Below are positions 1 through 7,008 of a stretch of 8,569 nt of DNA, one piece after another. The DNA lies in assembly GCA_947632295.1 (NCBI GenBank), contig CANROQ010000037.1:1-8569 (forward strand). Direction: 5' to 3'. A program made the position numbers and the translations under genes. The notes below the pieces were generated by a model that searched no databases, was not told the origin of the DNA, and saw only the letters and a program-made list of their open reading frames with translations. Source of the DNA: an uncultured Bacilli bacterium (GTDB taxonomy: Bacteria; Bacillota_I; Bacilli_A; RF39; UBA660). Every line of letters starts with the position of its first letter. Within the stretch, counting starts at the first letter, position 1.

Positions 1-1472
1 CTTATTTCAATGTTGCACAAAGACAAGCAACTAAAAATGCTGGAAAAATTGCAGGTTTGGATGTTAAAAGAATTATTAATGAACCAACAGCTGCCGCTTT
101 AGCGTATGGTCTTGATAAACAAGATAAAAATGAGAAAATTCTTGTTTACGATTTAGGTGGAGGAACATTCGATGTTTCTATTCTAGAACTTGGTGATGGT
201 GTATTCGAAGTTTTAGCTACAAGTGGAAATAACCATTTAGGTGGTGATGATTTCGATAATAAATTAGTTGATTATATTGTTAGTGAAATCGATAAACAAG
301 AAGGTGTAAATCTTAAAGATGATAAAATGGCAATGCAACGTATTAAGGAATCAGCAGAACAAGCTAAAAAAGATTTAAGTAATATGACAACAACACAAGT
401 TTCATTACCATTTATTGCACAAGTTGATGGTGCACCTATTAGTTTTGAGATGGATATTACAAGAGCAAAATTTGAAGATTTAACTCGTGATTTAGTTGAC
501 TCAACTCTAGAACCAGTTAGAAAAGCAATGAAAGATGCTGGATTATCTAAATCAGATATCGATAAAGTATTATTAGTTGGTGGTTCAACTCGTATTCCAA
601 GAGTTCAAGAATTAATAAAAGATGAATTAGGTAAAGAACCTTCTAAAGGTGTCAATCCAGATGAAGTTGTTGCTATGGGGGCAGCTATTCAAGGTGGCGT
701 TCTTCAAGGAGAGGTTAACGATATTGTCTTACTAGATGTAACACCACTTTCACTTGGTATTGAAACATTAGGTGGCGTTATGACTGTATTAATTCCAAGA
801 AATACAACTATTCCAACTAGTAAGAGTCAAGTATTCTCAACGGCTGCTGATAATCAACCTGCTGTAGATATTCATGTTCTACAAGGTGAGAGAAGTATGG
901 CTAGCGATAACAAAACATTAGGTCGTTTCCAATTAACTAATATTCCACCAGCACCTAGAGGTGTTCCACAAATTGAAGTTACATTTGATATCGATGCTAA
1001 TGGTATCGTTAATGTTAAGGCTAAAGATTTAGGAACAAACAAAGAACAATCTATTACGATTACTTCTTCAACTGGTTTATCTGATGAAGAAATCGATAAA
1101 ATGGTAAAAGAAGCCGAGGCTAATAAAGAAGCCGATGAAAAGAGAAAAGAAGAGGCTGATTTAAGAAACGAATCAGAACAATTAATTTTTGCTACTGAAA
1201 GATCAATTAAAGATTTGGGAGATAAAGTAAGTAGTTCAGATAAAGAAAAGGCTGAAAATGAAATTAAAGAATTACGTGAAGCTTTAGAAAAGAATGATTT
1301 AGAAGATATTAAGGCTAAAAAAGAAAAATTAAATGAATCAGCTATGTCTTTAGGTGCTAAAGTATATGAAGAGGCTGCTAAAGCAAATAGTGCTTCGCAA
1401 GAATCGACAACTTCAGAAGATAACTCTTCAAAAGATGATAATGTAAGAGATGCTGAATACGAAGAAAAATAA
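1..1472 (+). CDS. dnaK: Chaperone protein DnaK (Hsp70), 5' end cut by the window edge
   Basis: ATP-dependent cytosolic Hsp70 chaperone that binds exposed hydrophobic peptide stretches and works with DnaJ and GrpE. The frame is open to the left edge: the first complete codon is at 3, giving 489 visible residues. By comparison with Gram-positive DnaK (about 610 residues), roughly the first 120 are outside. Any start placed at the TTG at 57 is an artefact, because the frame before it reads as DnaK sequence (YFNVAQRQATKNAGK). Visible in order, counting Tyr at nt 3 as 1: the INEPTAAALAYG motif, the phosphate-binding DLGGGTFD (about 50-57), GGSTRIPRV of the nucleotide site (about 193-201), and the VLLD linker with DVTPLSLGIETLGG (about 242-258). 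Then come the beta substrate-binding domain, a charged helical lid, and an acidic tail ending DAEYEEK. The usual Asp of YFND is Val here (codon 12-14). Followed by pepF and dnaJ on the same strand. Identity is certain; it is truncated only by the window. Confidence 0.98.
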   Translation, partial: YFNVAQRQATKNAGKIAGLDVKRIINEPTAAALAYGLDKQDKNEKILVYDLGGGTFDVSILELGDGVFEVLATSGNNHLGGDDFDNKLVDYIVSEIDKQEGVNLKDDKMAMQRIKESAEQAKKDLSNMTTTQVSLPFIAQVDGAPISFEMDITRAKFEDLTRDLVDSTLEPVRKAMKDAGLSKSDIDKVLLVGGSTRIPRVQELIKDELGKEPSKGVNPDEVVAMGAAIQGGVLQGEVNDIVLLDVTPLSLGIETLGGVMTVLIPRNTTIPTSKSQVFSTAADNQPAVDIHVLQGERSMASDNKTLGRFQLTNIPPAPRGVPQIEVTFDIDANGIVNVKAKDLGTNKEQSITITSSTGLSDEEIDKMVKEAEANKEADEKRKEEADLRNESEQLIFATERSIKDLGDKVSSSDKEKAENEIKELREALEKNDLEDIKAKKEKLNESAMSLGAKVYEEAAKANSASQESTTSEDNSSKDDNVRDAEYEEK

Positions 1473-1486
1473 AATATTATGTGTTG

Positions 1487-1512
1487 TAAAGTTCTAGGAG
1501 ACTAGAACTTTA
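1487..1512 (+). other. Intercistronic hairpin between dnaK and pepF, no U-tract
   Basis: A perfect 10-bp inverted repeat, TAAAGTTCTA (1487-1496) and TAGAACTTTA (1503-1512), with a six-base GGAGAC loop, fills the middle of the 61-nt gap after dnaK. The bases that follow (GCACTACTATAAGG) contain no T-run, so it does not look like an efficient intrinsic terminator. It more likely sets differential expression, as a weak terminator, a 3'-end stabiliser of dnaK mRNA, or a processing site that leaves dnaK mRNA more abundant than pepF-dnaJ. The fold is seen in the sequence; its role is inferred. Confidence 0.6.
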
Positions 1513-1533
1513 GCACTACTATAAGGAGAAAAA

Positions 1534-3327
1534 ATGGAACAAGAAAAAAATCGCAGTGAAATTAGTAATGAATATAAATGGGATATTGAAAAAATATTCG
1601 ATAGTAAACAAGCAATTGAAGATGCTATTTTAGAAGTAGAAGAATTAAGCGATAAAATTATGGCTTATAAAGGTAAAATTATGATTAGTGGCACTAATTT
1701 ATATCAAGTATATGAATTATTAAATAATTATAATCGTAAAATTTTAAAATTATATGTATATTCACATATGTTATGTGATAGTGATACTAAAGATACTGTT
1801 AATCAAACTTTGAAAATGAGTATTGATAAATTATATGAAAATATGTCTACTAAGTTATCATTTATTTTACCAGAAATGTTAGAAAAAGATTTTAAGTATG
1901 TTGAAAAATTAATTTATGAAGAACCAAAATTATCTTTATATCGCTTTGATTTAGAAAAGACTTTTCGTTTTAAAGAACATACATTGTCTACTGAATTAGA
2001 AGAAGTTGTTACAAAGGCTAATAATGCTTTTGGTAATTGTGCGGAAGTATTTTACAATTTAGATAATTCGGATATACATCTAGGTTATATTATAGATGAA
2101 GACGGTCAAAAGGTAGAATTAACTAATAGTAATTATATAAAGTATATGACTAGTAAAAATCGTGATGTTAGAAAGAATGCTTTTGAAAATATGTATCATT
2201 ATTGGGAAAGTATTAAAAATACGGTTGCTTCAACTTATAAAGGCCAAATTAAAGAAAATTTCTTTAATAGCAATGTAAAAAAATATTCTAGTCCACTAGA
2301 AATGAGTTTATTTCAAGATAATATTAGTATTGATGTTTATCATAATTTAATTGATACTGTTCATAAAAATTTAGATAAAATGTATGATTATGTAAATTTA
2401 AGGAAAAAGTTATTAGGTGTTGATGAATTACATATGTATGATGTCTATGTGGATTTATGTAGTGATGTTCCACGTGATATTCCATTTGCTGAAGGTAAAA
2501 AAATAGTATTTGAAGCCTTAAAACCGTTAGGTGAACAATATTTAAATGATTTACAAAAAGCTTTCGATGAGCGTTGGATCGATGTTTATCCTAATGTAGG
2601 TAAAAAATCAGGCGCTTATAGTTGGGGTTGTTATGATACGTATCCTTATGTTTTATTAAATTACAATAATACGATTGATTCGGTTAGTGCAATGGCTCAT
2701 GAATTAGGTCATTCAATGCATTCTTATTATTCACGAATGCATCAAGATTTTATTTATCACGATTATTCTATATTTTTAGCGGAAATTGCCTCGACAGTTA
2801 ATGAAATTTTGTTGAACGATTATTTATATAAAAATGCGCAAACGAAAGAAGAAAAAATATTATATTTAAATGAATTTTTAGATCAAATAAAATCTACTTT
2901 ATATAGGCAAACTATGTTTGCGGAGTTTGAAATGTTAATGCATGATAAAGAAGCGAAAAATATACCACTTACTGATGAAGAATTTAATACTACTTATTAT
3001 GAATTAAATAAATTATATTTTGGTGATAATATGGTAAGTGATGATTTAATAAAACATGAATGGAAAAGAATACCACATTTTTATACAAGTTTTTATGTTT
3101 ATAAGTATGCAACAGGTATATCAGCAGCAATTGCGATTGCAAGTGATATTATAAAGGGTATATCAGGCGCTAGAGATAAATATTTAGAATTTTTAAGTAG
3201 TGGTTGTTGCGATTATCCACTTAATATTTTAAAACGTACTGGTGTTGATATGACAACTAGTACTCCAATTCAAAAGGCTTTGGATATGTTTGCTGAAAAA
3301 CTTCAGGCTTTAAAAGAATTAGTTTAA
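1534..3327 (+). CDS. pepF: Oligoendopeptidase F (M3B zinc metallopeptidase)
   Basis: Cytosolic zinc endopeptidase that cleaves short peptides rather than folded proteins. At 597 residues it has the usual family length. The zinc-binding HELGH motif is at residues 389-393, with His389 and His393 as ligands and Glu390 as catalytic base. The third ligand is Glu417 in FLAEIASTVNE. The family's C-terminal active-site segment HFYTSFYVYKYATG begins at His515. The N-terminal helical part (NEYKWDIEKIF, then KAIEDAILEVEEL-like sequence) matches the PepF N-terminal domain. There is no signal peptide or membrane segment. The ATG at 1534 has AAGGAG at 1523-1528, five bases upstream. It lies 61 nt after dnaK and 23 nt before dnaJ, so it is probably co-transcribed with dnaJ. 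Its place between the two chaperone genes is unusual and suggests, without proving, a link with clearing peptides under protein-folding stress. No sign of degeneration. Confidence 0.95.
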   Translation: MEQEKNRSEISNEYKWDIEKIFDSKQAIEDAILEVEELSDKIMAYKGKIMISGTNLYQVYELLNNYNRKILKLYVYSHMLCDSDTKDTVNQTLKMSIDKLYENMSTKLSFILPEMLEKDFKYVEKLIYEEPKLSLYRFDLEKTFRFKEHTLSTELEEVVTKANNAFGNCAEVFYNLDNSDIHLGYIIDEDGQKVELTNSNYIKYMTSKNRDVRKNAFENMYHYWESIKNTVASTYKGQIKENFFNSNVKKYSSPLEMSLFQDNISIDVYHNLIDTVHKNLDKMYDYVNLRKKLLGVDELHMYDVYVDLCSDVPRDIPFAEGKKIVFEALKPLGEQYLNDLQKAFDERWIDVYPNVGKKSGAYSWGCYDTYPYVLLNYNNTIDSVSAMAHELGHSMHSYYSRMHQDFIYHDYSIFLAEIASTVNEILLNDYLYKNAQTKEEKILYLNEFLDQIKSTLYRQTMFAEFEMLMHDKEAKNIPLTDEEFNTTYYELNKLYFGDNMVSDDLIKHEWKRIPHFYTSFYVYKYATGISAAIAIASDIIKGISGARDKYLEFLSSGCCDYPLNILKRTGVDMTTSTPIQKALDMFAEKLQALKELV

Positions 3328-3350
3328 GGTAATAGAAAGGAGTAAGTTTT

Positions 3351-4457
3351 ATGAATAAAAGAGATTATTATGAAGTGCTTGGCGTTTCTAAAAGCGCTTC
3401 ACAAGATGAAATAAAAAGTGCTTTTCGTAAATTAGCAAAAAAATATCATCCCGATGTTTCTAAAGAACCGGATGCGGCTGAAAAATTTAAAGAAGCACAA
3501 GAAGCTTATGCTGTTTTATCCGATGAATCAAAAAGAAAACAATATGATCAATTTGGTCATGCAGCCTTTGATAATAACGGCATGGGTGGTGGCGGCTTCG
3601 ATTTTTCAGGTTTTGATTTTTCTGATATTTTTGGCGATTTATTTGGTTCAGGTTTTGGTTTTGGCGGTGGTAGTAGATCGTCAAGTCAAAATCGTAAAGC
3701 TAAAGGTCGCGATTCGGTAATGCGCATCAATTTAACTTTTGAAGAAGCCGTATTTGGCTGTAAAAAGACTATTAATTTAGACGTTAATGAAGAATGTGAT
3801 AGTTGTTCTGGAGCAGGTGGTCATGGTGAGAAAACATGCCCAACTTGTCATGGTAGCGGTCAAGTTACTTCGGAACAACGTACTTTATTAGGTACCTTTA
3901 TGACACGTACTACTTGTTCTACTTGCCAAGGAAAAGGAAAAATTTTTGAAAGCACCTGTTCTAAATGTCGTGGTACAGGTAGGATTAGAAAAAATAAAGA
4001 TATAGAAGTAAAAATACCGGCTGGTGTCGACACTGGAAATCAACTTAGATTAGCAGGTAAAGGTGAAGCTGGTTATAATGGTGGTCCAAATGGCGATTTA
4101 TATTTGGAATTTAATGTTAAATCTCATCCACTTTATGAAAGAGATGATAATGATATTTATTTGACATTGCCACTTACGATAACTGAAGCTACTTTAGGTT
4201 GTAAAAAAGATATTCCAACACTTTATGGAAATGTAAAATTAGTTATTCCTGATGGTAGTCAAAATGGTGATAAACATCGTTTAAAAGGAAAAGGTGTCGA
4301 AGATGTTCAAACTGGTCGAAAAGGCGATATGTATGTATTATTAAAAGTTATAATTCCAAAAAAATTATCGAGAGATCAAAAGAAATTGTTTGAACAATTA
4401 TCTAAAACTGATTTAGAAGATAGTAGTGAATTTAAAAAATATAAAGATTATTTATAA
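3351..4457 (+). CDS. dnaJ: Chaperone protein DnaJ (type I Hsp40)
   Basis: Co-chaperone that delivers unfolded substrates to DnaK and stimulates its ATPase. At 368 residues it is a full-length type I protein. The J domain covers about 5-67, with the essential HPD at 33-35. A short Gly/Phe-rich region follows (about 74-112, rich in GGGFDFSGFDFSD-type sequence). The zinc-finger domain has all four CxxCxGxG motifs, starting at Cys149, Cys163, Cys189 and Cys203; motifs 1/4 and 2/3 each bind one zinc in the family. The C-terminal substrate-binding and dimerisation part follows (IPAGVDTGNQLRLAGKGEAG onward). The ATG at 3351 has AAAGGAG at 3336-3342. It lies 23 nt after pepF with no promoter or terminator between them, so it should depend on readthrough from the dnaK/pepF transcript. 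Cytosolic. Nothing is missing. Confidence 0.98.
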   Translation: MNKRDYYEVLGVSKSASQDEIKSAFRKLAKKYHPDVSKEPDAAEKFKEAQEAYAVLSDESKRKQYDQFGHAAFDNNGMGGGGFDFSGFDFSDIFGDLFGSGFGFGGGSRSSSQNRKAKGRDSVMRINLTFEEAVFGCKKTINLDVNEECDSCSGAGGHGEKTCPTCHGSGQVTSEQRTLLGTFMTRTTCSTCQGKGKIFESTCSKCRGTGRIRKNKDIEVKIPAGVDTGNQLRLAGKGEAGYNGGPNGDLYLEFNVKSHPLYERDDNDIYLTLPLTITEATLGCKKDIPTLYGNVKLVIPDGSQNGDKHRLKGKGVEDVQTGRKGDMYVLLKVIIPKKLSRDQKKLFEQLSKTDLEDSSEFKKYKDYL

Positions 4458-4464
4458 TGTATAA

Positions 4465-4494
4465 AAAATTCTCAAATTTTATTTTGAGAATTTT
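4465..4494. terminator. Bidirectional intrinsic terminator between dnaJ and the convergent transglutaminase gene
   Basis: AAAATTCTCAAA (4465-4476) pairs perfectly with TTTGAGAATTTT (4483-4494) around a six-base TTTTAT loop. Read on +, the arm ends in T and runs into ATTTTG, seven bases after the dnaJ stop. Read on -, the arm ends in six T (complement of 4463-4468). It can therefore stop both convergent transcripts. Only two G-C pairs are present, so strength rests on the T-runs. The stop codon of the minus-strand gene (4493-4495) lies partly inside the stem. Confidence 0.8.
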
Positions 4495-5413
4495 ATTTTG
4501 CTTCTATAAAAACATTTGTATCATAAATATGTTGTCCAGTATTTTTTTGTTTTAATTCATCGGATGTAATTAAGAAAAAATTATGTAGTAATAAATTTTC
4601 TTTGGTATTAACAACTGGATCATCCCAAGTTAAATCGAGGTGTAGCCAACTACCATTTAAATAAACTAAATTCCAAACATGGTTATCACTTGATACTTTA
4701 TAATTTGGAATGCCCATTTTATTTAAAAATATGGCCATAGCATCACTATATCCTCCACAAATTCCATAACCTTCAATTAAAGGTCCATAAGCTGTTTGCG
4801 ATTTATATTTGGAAATATAATTTTCATTATTAAGATTATCGGCTTTATCACTATCATAAATAGCATTATTTATAATATAATCGTGAATGGCTTTTATTTT
4901 ATCGGTTTCATTCATATTAGGAGTAATTATCGAATTATAGATTTCATCAACTTTTTGATTAATTATATTTATTTCTTCTTCACTATATAATTTATTAACT
5001 TTAATTGTTACTTTACCTAAATTATTGATACTAATTTTAACACTACTAAAACTATTATATGGATGAATAAAATTATTCATATAAGAAACAGTTGTTTGAT
5101 CATTAGTAATATTTTTAGAATCTTCAATACATTCAGCATAATCAACTGTACAAAAATAACTAAATTCATCCCATCCATTATTTAAGCCACTAAAAATAAT
5201 ATTTAGAATGTCATTTTTATTTTGTGGTTTATAATTATCTGTTTGCTTTACAAAATTATAATTATAATTTAATTTATATTCATTAGAATTTCCAACTGTG
5301 AATTCTTCTTTATAAATATAGTTTAAAACAACATATTCAAAAATTTCATTTTTATATGTATAAATTAAAACAGCAATTCCCACTGTAATTAAAATGGCTA
5401 TTAGTTTTTTCAT
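4493..5413 (-). CDS. Membrane-anchored transglutaminase-like (papain-fold) domain protein
   Basis: 306 residues. Residues about 4-20 (LIAILITVGIAVLIYTY), preceded by two lysines, form one hydrophobic segment: a signal anchor or uncleaved signal, so the rest is probably outside the membrane. There is no lipobox Cys. The C-terminal part is a transglutaminase-like core with a complete triad: Cys219 in GYGICGGYSDA, His245 in DNHVWN, and Asp260 in WLHLDLTWDDP. The helix before it (KIKAIHDYIINNAIYD, about 172-187) is the usual lead-in of this superfamily. Bacterial members act as cysteine proteases, peptide hydrolases or cross-linkers of surface protein, and the substrate cannot be read from sequence. 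The middle region has two cysteines (88 and 95) that could form a disulfide outside the cell. The ATG at 5411-5413 has GGTGA about seven bases upstream. It is monocistronic, with its own terminator and a candidate promoter. Function beyond the fold is unknown. Confidence 0.85.
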   Translation of the reverse strand: MKKLIAILITVGIAVLIYTYKNEIFEYVVLNYIYKEEFTVGNSNEYKLNYNYNFVKQTDNYKPQNKNDILNIIFSGLNNGWDEFSYFCTVDYAECIEDSKNITNDQTTVSYMNNFIHPYNSFSSVKISINNLGKVTIKVNKLYSEEEINIINQKVDEIYNSIITPNMNETDKIKAIHDYIINNAIYDSDKADNLNNENYISKYKSQTAYGPLIEGYGICGGYSDAMAIFLNKMGIPNYKVSSDNHVWNLVYLNGSWLHLDLTWDDPVVNTKENLLLHNFFLITSDELKQKNTGQHIYDTNVFIEAK

Positions 5414-5431
5414 ATCGTGTTCACCATTATC

Positions 5432-5440
5432 ATTATATCA
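5432..5440 (-). promoter_or_regulatory. Candidate extended -10 promoter of the transglutaminase-like gene
   Basis: On the minus strand TGATATAAT is a perfect extended -10 (TG-n-TATAAT, hexamer at 5432-5437) in the gap after rpsT. No good -35 is present 16-18 bases upstream; the region there is a T-run, as is tolerated with extended -10 promoters. Transcription would start near 5425, right at the GGTGA ribosome site (5421-5425), giving a leader of only about 12 bases. That is tight, so another TATAAT further up (5459-5464, minus) may be used instead. Confidence 0.45.
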
Positions 5441-5500
5441 AAAATTATAAAAAAAAGAATTATAATCTATAAATAATTTTCGATAATTTATTTAAATATG

Positions 5501-5531
5501 TAAATAAAAAATCAATTCCAACGAATTGATT
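5501..5531 (-). terminator. Intrinsic terminator of rpsT
   Basis: Read on the minus strand, AATCAATTC and GAATTGATT (plus 5523-5531 and 5510-5518) form a perfect 9-bp stem with a GTTG loop, followed by TTTTTATTTA (about 5501-5510). It begins inside the rpsT stop codon (5530-5532), so the gene ends in the stem itself. Confidence 0.85.
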
Positions 5532-5793
5532 ATTCCATAGCATTAACTTTTTTTGTTAAACGAGATTTATTACGAGCAACAAAGTTTTTAGTAGCAACTC
5601 CTTTAGAAGCAGCTTTATCGATTGCTTTGATAGCAGTTTTTAGACTTTCATTAGCTTTTTCTTTATCGTTAGCACTAACGGCTCTTTCTACTTTTTTCAT
5701 AGCAGTTTTCATAGTAGCTTCGTAGTTATTATTACTTACAGTTTCTTTGGCGATAACTTTAATTTTCTTTTTTGCGTTTTTCATGTTTGCCAT
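5530..5793 (-). CDS. rpsT: 30S ribosomal protein S20
   Basis: Primary 16S rRNA-binding protein of the small subunit, 87 residues, the usual length. It is lysine-rich and helical. It matches S20 in the start MANMKNAKKKIK, the ERAV...KANESLKTAIKAIDKAASKGV core, and the closing NKSRLTKKVN. ATG at 5793 is preferred over the internal Met4 because GGGAGGTGA lies four bases upstream and the MANxKxAxK start is conserved. It is divergent from gpr and has its own promoter and terminator, so it is a single-gene unit. It is unrelated in function to its neighbours, as S20 often is. Confidence 0.97.
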   Translation of the reverse strand: MANMKNAKKKIKVIAKETVSNNNYEATMKTAMKKVERAVSANDKEKANESLKTAIKAIDKAASKGVATKNFVARNKSRLTKKVNAME

Positions 5794-5797
5794 AATT

Positions 5798-5806
5798 TCA
5801 CCTCCC
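5798..5806 (-). promoter_or_regulatory. Strong Shine-Dalgarno site of rpsT
   Basis: On the minus strand GGGAGGTGA stands four bases before the ATG at 5793. It is the longest ribosome-site match in front of any gene here, fits a highly expressed ribosomal protein, and fixes the start at Met1 rather than Met4. Confidence 0.85.
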
Positions 5807-5825
5807 AGTTAAATCAAGTACTTTA

Positions 5826-5854
5826 ATTTTAACAAAATTTCAGCAAAAATGCAA
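5826..5854 (-). promoter_or_regulatory. Sigma-A type promoter of rpsT
   Basis: On the minus strand TTGCAT (plus 5849-5854), a 17-base spacer, then TAAAAT (5826-5831), with TG in the extended -10 position (TGT directly before TAAAAT). Transcription should start near 5819, about 25 bases before the start codon. Spacing and both hexamers are near consensus. Confidence 0.75.
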
Positions 5855-5927
5855 TAAAAATAAATCTTTTTATTATAAATATATTATAAAATAAAATAAA
5901 AATGTTAAAATTACTCACAATATTAAT

Positions 5928-5934
5928 GGGTGAT
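5928..5934 (+). promoter_or_regulatory. Ribosome site that decides the gpr start
   Basis: GGGTGAT matches the 3' half of the GGAGGTGATC anti-SD complement. Counting from its last G, the ATG at 5935 is four bases away and the ATG at 5938 is seven, the better distance. The earlier in-frame ATGs at 5902 and 5926 have no such site; the bases before 5902 are only A and T. Confidence 0.55.
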
Positions 5935-5937
5935 ATG

Positions 5938-6969
5938 ATGAATCATGAAATAGATTTAAGTCGCTATCAATTACGAACAGATTTAGCGATTGATACTATC
6001 GGTTCTAAAAAAATCGAAGGAATCGATAGCAAGATAGAAGAATATGGCGATATTAAAGTTACTAATGTTTATGTTAACGATAGTGGTAGTAAGATTATAA
6101 ATAAAAAAATTGGTAATTATATTACTATTGAATTTAACGATATAACGGATTATAATAATAAAGAGAAGGTAAAAAAAATATTAAGTGATGAGTTGAAAAA
6201 ATTATTGGCAAAATTAAAAATTAGTGATAATGCTTCTTGCTTTATTATTGGTCTTGGTAATGATAAATCGACGCCTGATGCTTTAGGACCTCTTACAATC
6301 AATAATATTTTGGTTACTAATCATTTATTTTTATATGGTAATATGGAGAAAGGATTTAGGCGTGTCTTTGCGATGATGCCTGGTGTTATGGGGCAAACTG
6401 GTATTGAAACTAGTGAACTTATAACAGGAGTTATCAAAACAGTTAATCCTGATTTTGTTATTGCTATCGATGCTTTAGCGAGCCAATCGATTGAAAGAGT
6501 TAATCGAACTATTCAAATTACTGATACTGGTATTCATCCAGGTAGTGGTATTGGTAATAAAAGAAAAGAAATTTCGTTTGAAACGCTTGGGAAAAAAGTT
6601 ATCGCAATTGGGGTGCCAACTGTCGTCGATGCTGTTACGATTGTCAGTGATACAATAAACTATATGTATAAGCATATTTCTTATACCAAAGAAAATATCA
6701 ATAAACCTAGTAATCGTCTTACTAGTGGCAATGTCAATTATTTAAAAAAAGATATTCAAGTTGATGAAGAATTTAAGCAAGAATTATTTGGAATGGTTGG
6801 AAGCTTAACTGAAGAAGAAGTAAAACAATTGATTTTTGAGGTTTTAACTCCTATTGGTTATAATTTGATGGTTACTCCTAAAGAAGTCGATTTTGAAATT
6901 GAAAAATTAAGTGATATAATTGGCAATGGAATTAATAGAGCATTACATAATAATGTTGATAATTTGTAA
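5938..6969 (+). CDS. gpr: Spore germination protease GPR (family A25)
   Basis: Endoprotease that degrades the small acid-soluble proteins coating spore DNA once germination begins. It is made as a zymogen in the developing spore. The chosen start gives 343 residues (family about 340-370). The sequence follows GPR throughout: YQLRTDLA, ASCFIIGLGNDKSTPDALGP, PGVMGQTGIETSELI, DFVIAIDALAS, TIQITDTGIHPGSGIGNKRK, AIGVPTVVDAVTIVSD, and near the end NLMVTPKEVD. The two aspartates proposed as catalytic in this family are present, Asp114 (TPDALGP) and Asp178 (AIDAL). TDLA at residues 14-17 resembles the cleavage sites of the substrate proteins and is where the N-terminal propeptide would be removed. 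With the start at 5938 the propeptide is 15 residues, as known for the Bacillus enzyme. Earlier in-frame ATGs would add up to 12 residues not seen in the family. Followed after 39 nt by the GH3 gene. No clear sigma-F/G promoter was identified. Confidence 0.96.
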   Translation: MNHEIDLSRYQLRTDLAIDTIGSKKIEGIDSKIEEYGDIKVTNVYVNDSGSKIINKKIGNYITIEFNDITDYNNKEKVKKILSDELKKLLAKLKISDNASCFIIGLGNDKSTPDALGPLTINNILVTNHLFLYGNMEKGFRRVFAMMPGVMGQTGIETSELITGVIKTVNPDFVIAIDALASQSIERVNRTIQITDTGIHPGSGIGNKRKEISFETLGKKVIAIGVPTVVDAVTIVSDTINYMYKHISYTKENINKPSNRLTSGNVNYLKKDIQVDEEFKQELFGMVGSLTEEEVKQLIFEVLTPIGYNLMVTPKEVDFEIEKLSDIIGNGINRALHNNVDNL

Positions 6970-7008
6970 TTTTAATTCATATACTTTATTGAAGGAAAGA
7001 GGTTATAT

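Noticed and set aside
57..59. TTG at 57 as the start of a separate shortened DnaK
   Set aside because: The upstream frame is open and encodes standard DnaK sequence to the window edge, so the gene is cut by the window and not truncated in the genome.
1510..1517. TTAGCACT, the left half of the HrcA operator CIRCE (TTAGCACTC-N9-GAGTGCTAA), just before pepF
   Set aside because: The right half GAGTGCTAA is absent at the required spacing, and the bases are partly the hairpin arm. A real CIRCE would be expected upstream of hrcA/grpE/dnaK, outside the window.
3454..3720. 88-codon plus-strand frame and 65-codon minus-strand frame inside dnaJ
   Set aside because: Shadows of the Gly/Phe-rich and J-domain coding sequence. 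Neither has a ribosome site or a recognisable protein.
4796..4990. 64-codon plus-strand frame opposite the transglutaminase-like gene
   Set aside because: An Ile/Phe-rich reading of AT-rich antisense DNA with no ribosome site. The minus-strand gene has clear catalytic motifs.
5855..5937. Sigma-F or sigma-G promoter for gpr
   Set aside because: TGCAATA near 5850 is loosely like a sigma-G -35, but no CATAnTA-like -10 follows at 16-18 bases. In such AT-rich DNA partial matches are expected by chance.
6475..6675. 66-codon minus-strand frame inside gpr
   Set aside because: Lies entirely opposite conserved GPR sequence, with no ribosome site and no recognisable domain.
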